Positions 19,902 through 29,200 of a stretch of 64,000 nt of DNA are shown here, one piece after another. Under the pieces are notes generated by a model. That model had not been told where the DNA came from. It ran no database searches and was given only the letters and a program-made list of their open reading frames with translations. Numbering within the stretch: position 1 is the stretch's first letter; every line of letters begins with the position of its first letter. The DNA comes from Halorussus caseinilyticus (GTDB lineage: Archaea; Halobacteriota; Halobacteria; Halobacteriales; Haladaptataceae). The stretch spans positions 62,001-126,000 of the forward strand of contig NZ_CP119813.1 in NCBI RefSeq assembly GCF_029338395.1, read 5' to 3'. The position numbers were made by a program, and so were the translations under genes.

Positions 19902-20313
19902 TAGAGTTTACGCGCTTCCTCCCACCCCTAAAGGAGGGTTTCCGCGCTGTACTGCTGTGGTGGCTCAAGATGGCTGAATCGTCCACAGGGTGGGAATGAA
20001 TGGGGCCGGGTGCTCGCGTCCGAAGGACATGGTTGGCTCTGTGAGCGACTATCTGTGCCGACTGGTGCTGAGAGGCACAGATATCTTACAGAGTGACCGC
20101 GAGCGCCCGAGGGCGTTCGAGGATAGTGTCGCTATTGTGTCGAGGAGCCCCCAACTTAACCAACAGTCGCTCCCGACTAGTACCGTTGGTCTTTTCTCTC
20201 GTAATGCATTATCGAGATGGTCAACAAGAAGTGTGCTACCTGAACAGCAGCTTGTTCAGCGAGCAAGTTGCATTGTAACTCGGAAAGACCAACGTGTGTT
20301 GGTTAATAATTTG
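19902..20313. other. Gene-poor stretch before the insertion sequence
   Basis: About 410 bp with no open frame that looks coding on either strand. It contains a short inverted repeat (CCTCCCACCCC / AAAGGAGGG near 19920-19940) that could act as a terminator for the ATPase gene, and a region around the IS insertion point. The plus-strand frame across 19990-20475 runs into the IS and is spurious. Confidence 0.4.
20306..20313. repeat. Left 8-bp target-site duplication
   Basis: ATAATTTG, identical to 21360-21367, directly abutting the left end of the IS1595-type element. Confidence 0.9.
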
Positions 20314-21359
20314 CGCTCTTATGTAGAATTGCGGAAAGTCCCGATAACGAGACAATCAATGGTTGAGTCGACGGATTTGCCAGCCAGGATGAGTGAGCGA
20401 ACAATGCCGAAGGTGCGAGCGGCCTGTTCCAAGCCCTGCTTGGACAGGCCGCGGAACTTCCGCAGCCATGGTTGAACAAGCGAAAACAGGCACTCAGCCT
20501 GGTTAATGTGGACGCCGTCGGGCGATACGTACCGTTCCTTGTGCACGACGGTTCGATGGTCACGCTCCATCTCTCGGTAGGCTTGGAGACCGTCGGTCCA
20601 GACCTCTCCCAGTGGCTGGGAGAGGTCTTCAGCCGCCTGAATCACTGGCTCAAGATCACCGTCGTAGTCGATGCCGAGTTGGCCGCGGATCACGCGAAGC
20701 GAGTCGCGGCACGCCGCGACGAGCGTCAGTTGATCACCGTGACGCCCTCGCCAGCGTGATCGGCCTCTCTGGGACGAGCCGCCGCGAGAACGGCTGTGCC
20801 GCGGCGGCTCTTGTCCTTTGTAGCCCGAACAGACCTCACCAGATTCGTCGACTTGTATCGGTCCGTCGATGGTTTGGTTGAGGAGGCTCCAGACGACGGG
20901 GAAGCCGCGATGGATCGCGGCTTCCACCTCCCGAATCGCCGTGTGAATGGTTTTGTAGGCTCGCCCGAGCAACGGCGCGATCTGGTTGATACTGAGCAAC
21001 GTATCGGCGTAGAGCGTGAACGCGAGAAGCACCTCTCCTGTGGTGAGGTGCTTCTCGTGGAACGGCGTTCCGTAGGTGTAGACCGGCTTGAAGTTGCAGT
21101 CTCGGCACCACACGCGGTCGAGATGCGGCCACGTTTGAACAGCGGTGTGTCCGCACCGTGGACAGGACGTGTTCTCCCAGAATTCCTTGAGTCGCTGCTC
21201 GATGCGGGCATCGAGCGGCTCGGTGTCGATCTCGACGGCGCCCAGCTCGATCAGCTCTCGAAACATTGCGCCGAACGCTGGCTGAGCAGACGACATACTC
21301 CCAGATTATGGCTGGCTCAGTGTAACTACAGGGGCTTTCCGTAGCTCTACACAAGAGCG
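20314..21359 (-). mobile_element. IS1595-family insertion sequence, complete
   Basis: 1046-bp element bounded by 29-bp imperfect terminal inverted repeats at 20314-20342 and 21331-21359. The left end begins CGCTCTTATGTAGAATTGCG and the complement of the right end begins CGCTCTTGTGTAGAGCTACG. An 8-bp target duplication, ATAATTTG, flanks it at 20306-20313 and 21360-21367, which is the size typical of IS1595 elements. Intact ends, intact duplication and an uninterrupted transposase indicate recent insertion. It landed between genes. Confidence 0.92.
20319..21296 (-). CDS. tnp: IS1595-family DDE transposase
   Basis: 325 residues. An N-terminal zinc ribbon (CPRCGH, then WCRDCNF), a helix-turn-helix (SINQIAPLLGRAYKTIHTAIREVE) and a DDE/DDN catalytic core with VDESGEVCSGYKG, WTDGLQAYREM and NQAECLFSLVQPWLRKFRG are the IS1595 arrangement. 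The stop codon lies inside the left terminal repeat. A basic, Ser/Arg-rich linker (residues about 170-190) separates the first Asp from the rest of the core. It catalyses cut-and-paste movement of its own element. Confidence 0.92.
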   Translation of the reverse strand: MSSAQPAFGAMFRELIELGAVEIDTEPLDARIEQRLKEFWENTSCPRCGHTAVQTWPHLDRVWCRDCNFKPVYTYGTPFHEKHLTTGEVLLAFTLYADTLLSINQIAPLLGRAYKTIHTAIREVEAAIHRGFPVVWSLLNQTIDGPIQVDESGEVCSGYKGQEPPRHSRSRGGSSQRGRSRWRGRHGDQLTLVAACRDSLRVIRGQLGIDYDGDLEPVIQAAEDLSQPLGEVWTDGLQAYREMERDHRTVVHKERYVSPDGVHINQAECLFSLVQPWLRKFRGLSKQGLEQAARTFGIVRSLILAGKSVDSTIDCLVIGTFRNST

Positions 21360-21367
21360 ATAATTTG
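21360..21367. repeat. Right 8-bp target-site duplication
   Basis: ATAATTTG, identical to 20306-20313, directly abutting the right end of the element. Confidence 0.9.
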
Positions 21368-21636
21368 GGCTTGCTGGAATTGTCTGCTGTTGAGAGACGT
21401 GACTCGGGAGAGCAATGCAGTCCCAATACCGCACGTTTATATCGAGTGGCTAGAACCAGTCAAGGCGTGGGATACCCTGTTTTCCCCAAATCCCCCATTT
21501 GGGTCTCCCACACCTGAGCCTTTGGGGTATGCACCGTATAGTGAGGCAATCACCGAGCCAATTCGTTCTTTGATACGACGAGGACCTTCTTACCAGAGGA
21601 ACCCACGACAACTAAACAATAGCACAATCGGTCTGA

Positions 21637-22188
21637 CTATCTTCTATGCGGGTGTTTCGTGGATGACTCTTCGGGAGGCGACTTAACTCCGAGTGTCGTG
21701 AGCGAATTCTTGAGGCTGATTGCGAGTTGCAATGCTTCATGCATCTCGATATTGTACGCCCACTCGTCGATAATTTCGAGGCGTTCACGTCGACCCTCAC
21801 TATCGAAGTCGTCACGGCTGACGCTCTGGCGCAGTTCTGTGAGTGACTCAACCTCGTAGGTGTCCTTCCATGTATCAATCTCCTCGCCAATTGCGTTGAG
21901 TTCCCGTGAGAGTTCGTCGAGTGGGTGTGTTTCTGCAAGTTCACGGACCTCACGGAGGAACTGCGTGACGCGATCTAGCTTGTAACTCCGTTCCTCGGCC
22001 GTCTCGACGACCTCCAGATTGCCTTGTTCGACCATCTGCTCAAGATACGTCACAGCAATCTCGCGTGGGACGTCTGCCTCCCTAGCAACCCACTCCGCAG
22101 TACGTGGCTCAGTCTGCGTTAGCGCGACATGACGGACACGTGCTGACGTATCCATGTTCTCGGGCCATGTTGGTGTTTTCGTCGTCAT
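21637..22188 (-). CDS. Winged-helix regulator, DUF7342-like
   Basis: 183 residues with an ArsR-like winged helix (TEPRTAEWVAREADVPREIAVTYLEQMVEQGNLEVV) followed by a long helical region ending in a dimerisation-like segment (NIEMHEALQLAISLKNS). It is a paralogue of the protein at 41152-41694, sharing SEPRTANWIASEAD-type sequence and overall layout. In haloarchaea such genes often precede a small partner gene in toxin-antitoxin-like pairs. Here no partner follows; 270 bp downstream is the IS element, which may have accompanied loss of the partner. Confidence 0.7.
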   Translation of the reverse strand: MTTKTPTWPENMDTSARVRHVALTQTEPRTAEWVAREADVPREIAVTYLEQMVEQGNLEVVETAEERSYKLDRVTQFLREVRELAETHPLDELSRELNAIGEEIDTWKDTYEVESLTELRQSVSRDDFDSEGRRERLEIIDEWAYNIEMHEALQLAISLKNSLTTLGVKSPPEESSTKHPHRR

Positions 22189-22348
22189 AACTCACGTGGG
22201 CAGTCACTCTGCTTGTTCAGAGCGTTCGACTCTCGGTAGCGCAACGAATCTCCGTGTAAGAGACGAAGCAATCGAGTAGCAGAGGAAAACGGAGAGAAAC
22301 TCGTTACGCATACCTGTATACGTGAACCAGGATTAGTGGCTTCGACAT

Positions 22349-22600
22349 TCATGCATCGAGGCCCCACTGGACATCATCCTCGACTGCTTCAACTTCGCGT
22401 TCTGCACGCTTGATTTGGTCTCGACCGACAAGTTCGATTGCGGTGTCTCGGTCAATTTCGCCATCCAAATACTGGGATAGTACGACGTCTATCCAAAGGA
22501 TCTCGACACCACGCTCGAAGGCCTGTTCGAAAATCTCGGACTTGGAGAGACCTCGTACCTCAGAAATCTCCTGAACACGCTCCGTGATGGTCTCCGTCAT
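22349..22600 (-). CDS. Ribbon-helix-helix antitoxin-like protein
   Basis: 83 residues. N-terminal MTETITERVQEISEVRGLSKSEIFEQAFERG is a ribbon-helix-helix DNA-binding pattern (VapB/CopG style). The C-terminal YLDGEIDRDTAIELVGRDQIKRAEREVEAVEDDVQWGL resembles the UPF0175-type antitoxin tail. No cognate toxin is adjacent on the same strand, although a PIN-domain gene lies 670 bp upstream, so it may be an orphan antitoxin. Confidence 0.6.
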   Translation of the reverse strand: MTETITERVQEISEVRGLSKSEIFEQAFERGVEILWIDVVLSQYLDGEIDRDTAIELVGRDQIKRAEREVEAVEDDVQWGLDA

Positions 22601-22666
22601 AGTGGAATATCACTCCGTTCCTTCATAAACGCCATCGCAACTGTCTAACAATTTTGAAATTGGTGG

Positions 22667-23086
22667 TTAGTCTGCGCTTGCGGGTGTACTCTCTGTATCC
22701 CCGTCCTCAAGGAGAGGGTAGTCGATGTGCATCTCGATTTTGTCGAAGGGCACAACTGGCTGGATTGCACCACCAGGGCCGCCCTCTTTGAGTTCGAGAA
22801 TCCCGAGTACCTCCAAGTGCTTCAAATCTGAATGAACATCGGACACATCCCGGTCGACAAGGCGGGCGGCCTCACGCATACTCTCAGGTTGGTCGTTCGC
22901 AATTGCTTTGATGAGTTCAAGCCGGAGTGGCGTGAGGCTGTCGACGAAATCATCGTAGGTGCCAAACTGGAGGACGGCACGTTCGTCGCTCGCTTCTAAC
23001 TCGTCTTCTTTGGCGTGTTGGATGAAGTTGAGGGTGTCCTCACGGAGCTGTGCTCGGTCGCCGACGGTGATGTGGAGTGTAGTCAT
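22667..23086 (-). CDS. HVO_A0114-type putative DNA-binding antitoxin
   Basis: 139 residues: an N-terminal segment (LHITVGDRAQLREDTLNFIQ), then a winged helix (LTPLRLELIKAIANDQPESMREAARLVDRDVSDVHSDLKHLEVLGILEL). This matches the haloarchaeal HVO_A0114 family, typically the second gene of a TumE-type toxin-antitoxin pair. A short remnant resembling the end of such a toxin lies immediately upstream at 23112-23276, so the toxin seems to have been lost. Confidence 0.65.
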   Translation of the reverse strand: MTTLHITVGDRAQLREDTLNFIQHAKEDELEASDERAVLQFGTYDDFVDSLTPLRLELIKAIANDQPESMREAARLVDRDVSDVHSDLKHLEVLGILELKEGGPGGAIQPVVPFDKIEMHIDYPLLEDGDTESTPASAD

Positions 23087-23111
23087 GATTGGCTGTGGAT
23101 GCTATTACTGT

Positions 23112-23276
23112 TTAGTAGGGGCGTGGTGGAGTGCCGCCGATTGTTTCCCAGTACTCGTCGGCACTCGCCCAGAACTCAACGATGAGTTCCGCCATACCTG
23201 GAAACTCCACGTCAGTATCGCCAGCGGCGGTGTGGAGTTCGTGGCCTTTGATGTCTTCGTACGTCTTCAGACTAAA
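23112..23276 (-). pseudogene. 3' remnant of a TumE-like toxin gene
   Basis: Open frame without a start codon, closed upstream by the TGA at 23277-23279, which overlaps the end of the PIN gene. It ends at TAA 23112-23114. The translation runs TYEDIKGHELH, then DVEFPGMAELIVEFWAS, then TPPRPY, recalling the C-terminal half of TumE toxins, and it precedes the matching antitoxin type. Assignment is by pattern only. Confidence 0.35.
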
Positions 23277-23802
23277 TCAGCCGCATTGAGCTCCCAGCAT
23301 CATCCCCGATGACATCTGTAAGTCCGCACACGGTAATCACATCCGTATAGCCCTGTGCGGTCACTGCATTTTTCAATCCCTCTCTAGCTGGTTGATCATC
23401 TGTGAGGACAACGACGTTTGGCTCTGCGCGGTCGCGAACGTACTGGACGACAAGCCCTGCAAGAATTGCGTCTGTCTTTTCAACTTCATGTTCGGCCTGC
23501 CCAGTTTCGCTTGCAATTGTTCGCTTGGCAATATCGCTTGCCGCAACAGCATCCCCATCCGTCGGATCTGGTGCATCTATTATCTCCGCCCATCCTTCCT
23601 CAAGCGCTGTCTGTACGCGGTCTGTCTGTGGTCCACCGAGTTCACCGATCACCCGGCGTGGGAGTTTTAGCACAACATCAGCTGTCTGGACCGCGCGTTG
23701 GAACCGGCTGTACTGTGGTTTCGATGGGCGACCAAGTGCGATGAACACGTTCGCATCAACGAGAACAGTCGTCGCATCCGACAACGGAGTATCCTGACCC
23801 AT
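23272..23802 (-). CDS. PIN-domain ribonuclease (VapC-like toxin)
   Basis: 176 residues with the four-acid PIN site: D16 in VLVDANVFIALG, E54 in VIGELGG, D111 in VEKTDAILAG and D135/D136 in VVVLTDDQPAR. Such proteins are Mg-dependent RNases, commonly VapC toxins. Its start directly follows the stop of the winged-helix gene at 23803 with no gap, so the pair is one transcription unit. The winged-helix protein may serve as an atypical antitoxin or repressor. Confidence 0.75.
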   Translation of the reverse strand: MGQDTPLSDATTVLVDANVFIALGRPSKPQYSRFQRAVQTADVVLKLPRRVIGELGGPQTDRVQTALEEGWAEIIDAPDPTDGDAVAASDIAKRTIASETGQAEHEVEKTDAILAGLVVQYVRDRAEPNVVVLTDDQPAREGLKNAVTAQGYTDVITVCGLTDVIGDDAGSSMRLI

Positions 23803-24519
23803 CTATTCTTCTCGCTCGTCGTCCTGTGGTTCCGCTGGCGTCGTCTCCGTCTCCTTGGGGTCGGGAAGGTCCATCTGGTCGTGGACATCAGGGAAGAGGT
23901 ATTCGAAGTAGGGGTCGTGGTCACGTCCCACTGCGAGCGCGGGCACTAGCGCGTACACGATCAGCATCGCGTCGGCGTCCCGCACGTCGATATCGCTCGC
24001 AACCATCCGTTGGGTGGTCTTCCCTGCGAAGTGGAGTCCTGCGCCACGGAGTGCCGCGACGAGTTTGCCGATGCCATGGCGGTCCACAAAGTACGCGACG
24101 TCTTCGTCGACCTCCTGGAGCGCAAAGGCGTGGAGCACAGTTGGCGTGATGATGATCGGGAGCTGTTGTTCAACAAGAACGAGTGGCTCGGCAGTCAACT
24201 GCTGGGGCCGAGTCGACCCATCACGGTCGATAAGTCCGAGGTCAACCAGTCGGTCGACGTATTCGTAGGTGGTTGATTTCGAGAGGTCGAGATTATCCAT
24301 GACCTCTGGTGGCGTAACTGGCCCCCAATAGCAGACGTACACGTACACACGGGCGAGTGCTGGCTGATTGAGAAGCTCGACAACGGTCTCTAATCCAGGG
24401 GCGTTTCTGGCAAGCGCTTCCGGTGTCAGCGTCTCCTCATTCAACATGTCGGTTGGGGGTGGGTCTCGGATGTCAATCCCTCCGTCTGGAAGAACGCGGT
24501 TTTGCTGTGGGTGAGTCAT
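23803..24519 (-). CDS. Winged-helix regulator, DUF7437-like, paired with PIN gene
   Basis: About 238 residues from ATG 24519 (MTHPQQNRV); in-frame alternatives are ATG 24540 and TTG 24564. A TrmB/MarR-like winged helix (VTPPEVMDNLDLSKSTTYEYVDRLVDLGLIDRD) is followed by a domain of about 90 residues (DEDVAYFVDRHGIGKLVAALRGAGLHFAGKTTQRMVAS) and an acidic tail. It resembles haloarchaeal DUF7437 proteins. Immediate adjacency to the PIN RNase gene suggests autoregulation of the pair. Confidence 0.65.
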   Translation of the reverse strand: MTHPQQNRVLPDGGIDIRDPPPTDMLNEETLTPEALARNAPGLETVVELLNQPALARVYVYVCYWGPVTPPEVMDNLDLSKSTTYEYVDRLVDLGLIDRDGSTRPQQLTAEPLVLVEQQLPIIITPTVLHAFALQEVDEDVAYFVDRHGIGKLVAALRGAGLHFAGKTTQRMVASDIDVRDADAMLIVYALVPALAVGRDHDPYFEYLFPDVHDQMDLPDPKETETTPAEPQDDEREE

Positions 24520-24664
24520 ATCTACTAGTTCAAAGTCCATGAACTTCAGACTACTGGTGGTCAATGGTATTCTCTCTACTGTCGTACTATTCGTGTTCTC
24601 AAGCTATCGTCGTTCCCAAAGTCTCGTCCAAGGTGTGCCTCACCCTTCAGGCGCACAAAAACTA

Positions 24665-25927
24665 TCACTCGGAGTCGTTTCCGAACAATCGCTTCGTCCG
24701 ACCCCAGACAGACTCCGACTGTGATTCTTCATCGTCTCGATTCCCACCACCAACAACAGGCTCCTCGTGGGTTTGATCTGTCGCTTGGTCACGCTCCGTG
24801 AGTTCAATTGTGAGTCGCTCAACTTCTGCTTCGAGTTCCTCAATACGCTCGTTCTTCCATTCGAGAAGCGTCTCTAGCTCCTCGACACGCTCGGTTAACA
24901 GCCGATTCTTCTCGGTGAGATACGCTTGACTCCGCTTAGACCCGTCACGGCCAGCATCGGCAGAGGAGTCCCCAGTCGAGGTAGAGTCCTGAGGCGAGTC
25001 CTCTCTCGGTTCTAGGTCGTAGAACGCCGACGTATTCCCTACTGCTCGCTCAATCGTCTTCTCGCCGTACGTTGAGCCATCGGCGTAGTGGACCTCATCC
25101 CATTTGTCACGAAGTAACCCCGACTGGCGGAACAATTCGTCCATCCGTGTGTGGTCGCCACCAGTCCAGAACGCCAGCATGTTGCAGAGCGCCATATCAG
25201 CCTCCGACTGACTATCGTATCCACCCGTATTCCCCTTCCAAAGACGCTCAAACTTCGCGCCATTCGACGCATTCATCGCCTTCTCCAGCAACTCCTCGTC
25301 CGCAAGATCCACATCGACGCTGGATGGTCCATTCGTCGTGGACTCTTCGTCAGTGCTCTCACGCCGGTCAGGTTCGGCCTCCGAACTATCGTCGGTGTCT
25401 TGGACGTACTCACGATGAATGGCCGTGAGCGCGTCCTGCCGTCGTGCAACACACGACGGCGTCTCCTCGACGTGATCACCGGTCACAGTAAAGAAGCGCG
25501 CCGTCTCGTACAACTCGAAACTCCCACGCCGATTCCGACCATCAGGGAGGCCACCCTTGATGAGCACGTGGTAGCCAGTTCCGGATGGTGAGACCTCTGT
25601 GTACGAATCGAGACGCTCAATAATGTCACGTGCCGCCTCGTCAACCTCCTCGGTTTCGGGGTCCCGACAGTCGTCGAGGTCCACCCCCACAATTGGATCA
25701 TCATCGGTGAACACGAACCCGACGCCATCAGCATTCCCCGATTCGACGTAGTCAAACGCGGTCTCCAATCCCGTCCACGTCTCCGAGTCCGTCGAGGATG
25801 CGAACCCACCCGACCCAGGAGTTACTGGAATCTTCGTCGCCTTCCCATCCCGTTGCTCCTCCTTCCAGCACACCCATTGCTCGCGTTCACACAACTCGTC
25901 TGGTAGGACATTTACATCAACACTCAC
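24665..25927 (-). CDS. PrimPol-like replication protein (NrS-1 polymerase type)
   Basis: 420 residues. Residues about 10-160 match the archaeo-eukaryotic primase domain of NrS-1-type primase-polymerases: REQWVCWKEEQ, the metal-binding V-D-L-D-D at 82-86, and SPSGTGYHVLIKGG at 113-126. Residues about 210-300 form a helical domain (SEADMALCNMLAFWTGGDHTRMDELFRQSGL) that usually follows such primases. The C-terminal 80 residues are a coiled coil. No helicase Walker motif is present. It would prime or copy DNA of this element. A palindromic repeat region lies just upstream, consistent with an origin that it or a partner serves. Confidence 0.8.
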   Translation of the reverse strand: MSVDVNVLPDELCEREQWVCWKEEQRDGKATKIPVTPGSGGFASSTDSETWTGLETAFDYVESGNADGVGFVFTDDDPIVGVDLDDCRDPETEEVDEAARDIIERLDSYTEVSPSGTGYHVLIKGGLPDGRNRRGSFELYETARFFTVTGDHVEETPSCVARRQDALTAIHREYVQDTDDSSEAEPDRRESTDEESTTNGPSSVDVDLADEELLEKAMNASNGAKFERLWKGNTGGYDSQSEADMALCNMLAFWTGGDHTRMDELFRQSGLLRDKWDEVHYADGSTYGEKTIERAVGNTSAFYDLEPREDSPQDSTSTGDSSADAGRDGSKRSQAYLTEKNRLLTERVEELETLLEWKNERIEELEAEVERLTIELTERDQATDQTHEEPVVGGGNRDDEESQSESVWGRTKRLFGNDSE

Positions 25928-26048
25928 TCGAAGTCACCTCGCATGGCTCTCGCCCCAAGCGAGCCACCAGAAACTACCCACCATCTCTCTTCCCTCTTTC
26001 AATCCGCGAGTTCCAACGGGGACCCCCCGTTCTATAGTAGTTGGTTTT

Positions 26049-26228
26049 TGCTGTAACAGAATCTGCCGTCCTGACGTACACTCCCTGAGTTGCGTTTGAA
26101 CAGCATTTACGGCATTTCGAAGGGCTGGTTTACGTGTTACGGCAATCCACCTATTGCCGTAACACGACGCCGTCTTGCGTTTTTCCCGAGATTGCTGGCC
26201 GACGGACATCTGGGCCTGTTGCCGTAAC
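26049..26228. repeat. TTGCCGTAAC iterons with a perfect 14-bp palindrome (candidate origin)
   Basis: CGTGTTACGGCAAT at 26133-26146 is mirrored exactly by ATTGCCGTAACACG at 26153-26166 with a 6-base spacer. Related copies are TTGCCGTAAC at 26219-26228, TTACGGCA at 26107-26114 and TGCTGTAAC at 26049-26057. All lie in the 350-bp gap between the PrimPol gene and the end of the transfer operon. Repeated sites plus a hairpin beside a primase gene suggest a second replication origin, a transfer origin (oriT) or an autoregulatory operator. Confidence 0.55.
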
Positions 26229-26276
26229 GTAGAATGCTGTTTGAGGCGTTCACCTAGCTCAAAATGGCTGAATCCG

Positions 26277-29200
26277 CTATTCATCTTCTTCCTCCTGTTG
26301 TTGGAGTGCGATGCCATCGTAGCACCGCACTTGTGACCCACCTTTCCGCTCAGTTGTTCGCTCGAAGGTCACGTGATTGCCGAGACGACGACCGAACCAA
26401 CTCTTTGAGTCCGGATCTACATCATGGGTGTCAGCCCACGTTTCGTAGACCGTGTACACCTCTGCAGAGGTGACTGATTCGGCTTCGTCCTCACGGACAC
26501 ATTCGGCTGCAAAGCGCCCGATTGCGGCGTCCGGATCTTCCTTCCAGTTCTCATCCTGTAAAGGAGTTGCAGACACCTCAAAGTCGTCAGAAGTAGGTTC
26601 ATCCGGTGTCTCCGGTTCTGTAGTCTCTAGAGTCTGACCAGACTGGGTTCCATTCTCAAGAGAGTCTGGAGAGCCAACGGTAAACGATGTGTCGAGCAGG
26701 GATTGGGTTGAACTCGTTGTACCGTTTTTGTAGAACACCGGGTCACCGTCCATCGGGAGAATTATGATTCCGTACGCATCATTCCCGTAGGTTGAGTGTG
26801 GAAGCTCATCCTCGGGGACGAACGGCTTTTTGACGGGAACCCAGTCCTCCTTAAATGCGACTTTTGACTCGTAGGTAGATGTCTCGCCGCGAGCGTGGAC
26901 GAGGTACTCGTTTGCAGTCTGGTCGTAGCTGTATATCGCTGGTACTCGGTCTTTAGTTACGGACGCAAGCGACGACGTTCGGAGATGCTCTGTTTCAGTC
27001 TCGTCCCGGAGGATGATTGCATCATCCTCCTGCAGCCAAACCGTGCGGTTTGTATCAGTTTCTTCTGCGATAGGACGGACGGCAGTCACTCCGCCGTCTT
27101 CGGTCGCACCACCGTTGAACGTGAGGTTAGAGTCGTGCGTGTAGAATTGTGTTTCACCACTCTGGAGGTGTCTGACTGGTGGAGAGAGAATTCCTTCAAC
27201 TCGTTCGGCCCAGGCCGTTTTCGACGAACCGGGACGAACGATGAACAGCGGTATTTCCGCTGTCTTCTGGGCTTTCTGGAAATTCGTCAGCACCTTTACG
27301 GGGTTCTCTGGTGTTGTCGTCTCGACCTCGATTGCGAACGTCTCCTCGATGTCCGGGTGGGTCGCTCGTGCGTCGGGTTTCTCATTTCCGTCTTGAGAGA
27401 GTATCGTGACGGTGAACCCGAGCGCCGTCAATTCCGCCTCGATTTCGAGGAGTGCATCGTCGTGGTCACTTCCTCCGGCGGCTTGGACGCTTCCAGTATC
27501 CGGGGTCGCTATGTCTTCACCCGCCTCGGTGAGTCGGATGACAATCTCGTCGATATCGATGTCGACGGTTGTCTCGAGGAACCGCGAGCGCTGGCGAATT
27601 GTCGCTAGTTCCTCGTACGATGGTGCGTCCGCGTCGACATCCTCGAACAAATACCGGAGTTCATCATCGACTGTTTCGACTGCCACCCATCCATTCTCCT
27701 CCCGAACGTCCTCTCGAAGTTGGATACCTCGCACGACCTTCGAGATAGCGACATCCAACTCGTCGTCACTTATGTCGAGGATTTCGTGAAGTTCCGCAGG
27801 TGTGTCTGTACGTGGCTCACCAGTAGTTTCGGGAACCCCGTATTCCTCCTGAACGCGTTCATGTATTGCCGACAGCGTCTCGGTGAACTGTTGTTCTTCT
27901 CGTGGTGTGAGCGGGTGGTCACTCTCGGGATGGCCTGCTGGAATCGGGAGGGGTTTAAGACTGAACGGATACGGACCGGTCTTCCCAAATGTCGGACTTG
28001 GCAAGTTGGCGATCCATTCACCACGGGGGAGCGACCGAATCCGGTTGGCGAAGTCGTCCGGGTCCATCTCCTCGTGAGCCATCGCTCGGGCTAACTCTCG
28101 GTCGACGTTGACGTTCCCGACGAGCGAACTCCCGATGTTGTTGAGGACGTTCAAGTACATTCGCCGACCGCCTGCTGATTCGATTTGTTCGGGGAACTGC
28201 ATCGCCAACCCAACCGAAAGCCGGAAACTCCGTCCTTTTTCCAGGAGGTCATTCATGATGTCGGAGACCACGAGTGATGCCGCCTCATCAATGAACAGGT
28301 TAACTACGTAATCATCCGGATACTGGCCAACGTTCTGCTTGCGTTCTTTGAGCGCATCTTGGAGATTACTCAGTATCAGGCCAGTCATCAAGTGCGCACC
28401 GTCGTCGCGCAAATCGCCAAGGTCGAATATGATGACCGTATCCTCGTCAAGGATATCCCGAAAGTCGAATCGATTCTCGGTGTTATTGAACACCCGGCGC
28501 AGATGGCTATTCTGCGAGATATACGCAAGACGATTCCCGACACCACCAACTACGTTCTTGAACGCACGCTCATCAAGGTCGAGTTGCCGTCGAATCATCC
28601 GGGTGTCTTCCTCATCGCTTGACTGGGGAGCCTGCTCAAAGTCGGGGTTCGGTGGCCCTGCATTCTGAAGTTGGTCAACGGCGTTTTCCAGTTGCCGGTG
28701 GGCGAAATAGTCGACTGACTCTCGGTAAACACCGTTCTCACGGCCGTGTTCCTCGTCAAAGAGCGCCTTGATAAGAGTCTTCATCAGGTTGTTCGACACG
28801 GTGACTCGGTCATATTTGTCTTCGCCCATTGCGAGCTTCAGAATCTCTTCGTAGTGGTCGGCCTTGCGTTGGACAGCATCGACACGCCGTCGGCCGTTTG
28901 CTAGCGAGGAGGTGAGGTTGAAAAACGAGAAGCCGGGGAGTGTATTCGGGATATCGAAGTGAATCACGTTCTCTTCAAGATCTGTCATTCCGAACCGGCG
29001 GGCATGGGCACGCATGTAGTTCGTGGCCATCCCGTCTCCTTTCCGGTCGATGAGAATGGTCGGCCCGCTCGTGTTCTCGTATAGCGAGAGAGAACTGTTA
29101 CTCGCTAAAATTGACTTTCCTGACCCTGTTGTTCCATATATGCCGTAGTGGACTGGCAACAGGCTCGACGGAATGTGTACGGGGGTGTCTTCGGGTTCAC

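Noticed and set aside
21390-21686. 98-codon plus-strand frame beside the IS
   Set aside because: Proline-rich, no start signal, and overlaps the end of the DUF7342-like gene on the other strand; probably chance.
22185-22367. 60-codon minus-strand frame linking the ribbon-helix-helix gene and the DUF7342-like gene
   Set aside because: Although its ends overlap neighbouring start and stop codons, the translation is unlike a protein and covers what should be the promoter of the regulator gene.
25934-26341. Minus-strand open frame whose ATG overlaps the stop of the VirD4-like gene
   Set aside because: Its sequence is Arg/Ser/Gln-rich with scattered Cys and runs straight through the palindromic iterons. 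I see no domain, so I treat the stretch as a repeat region.
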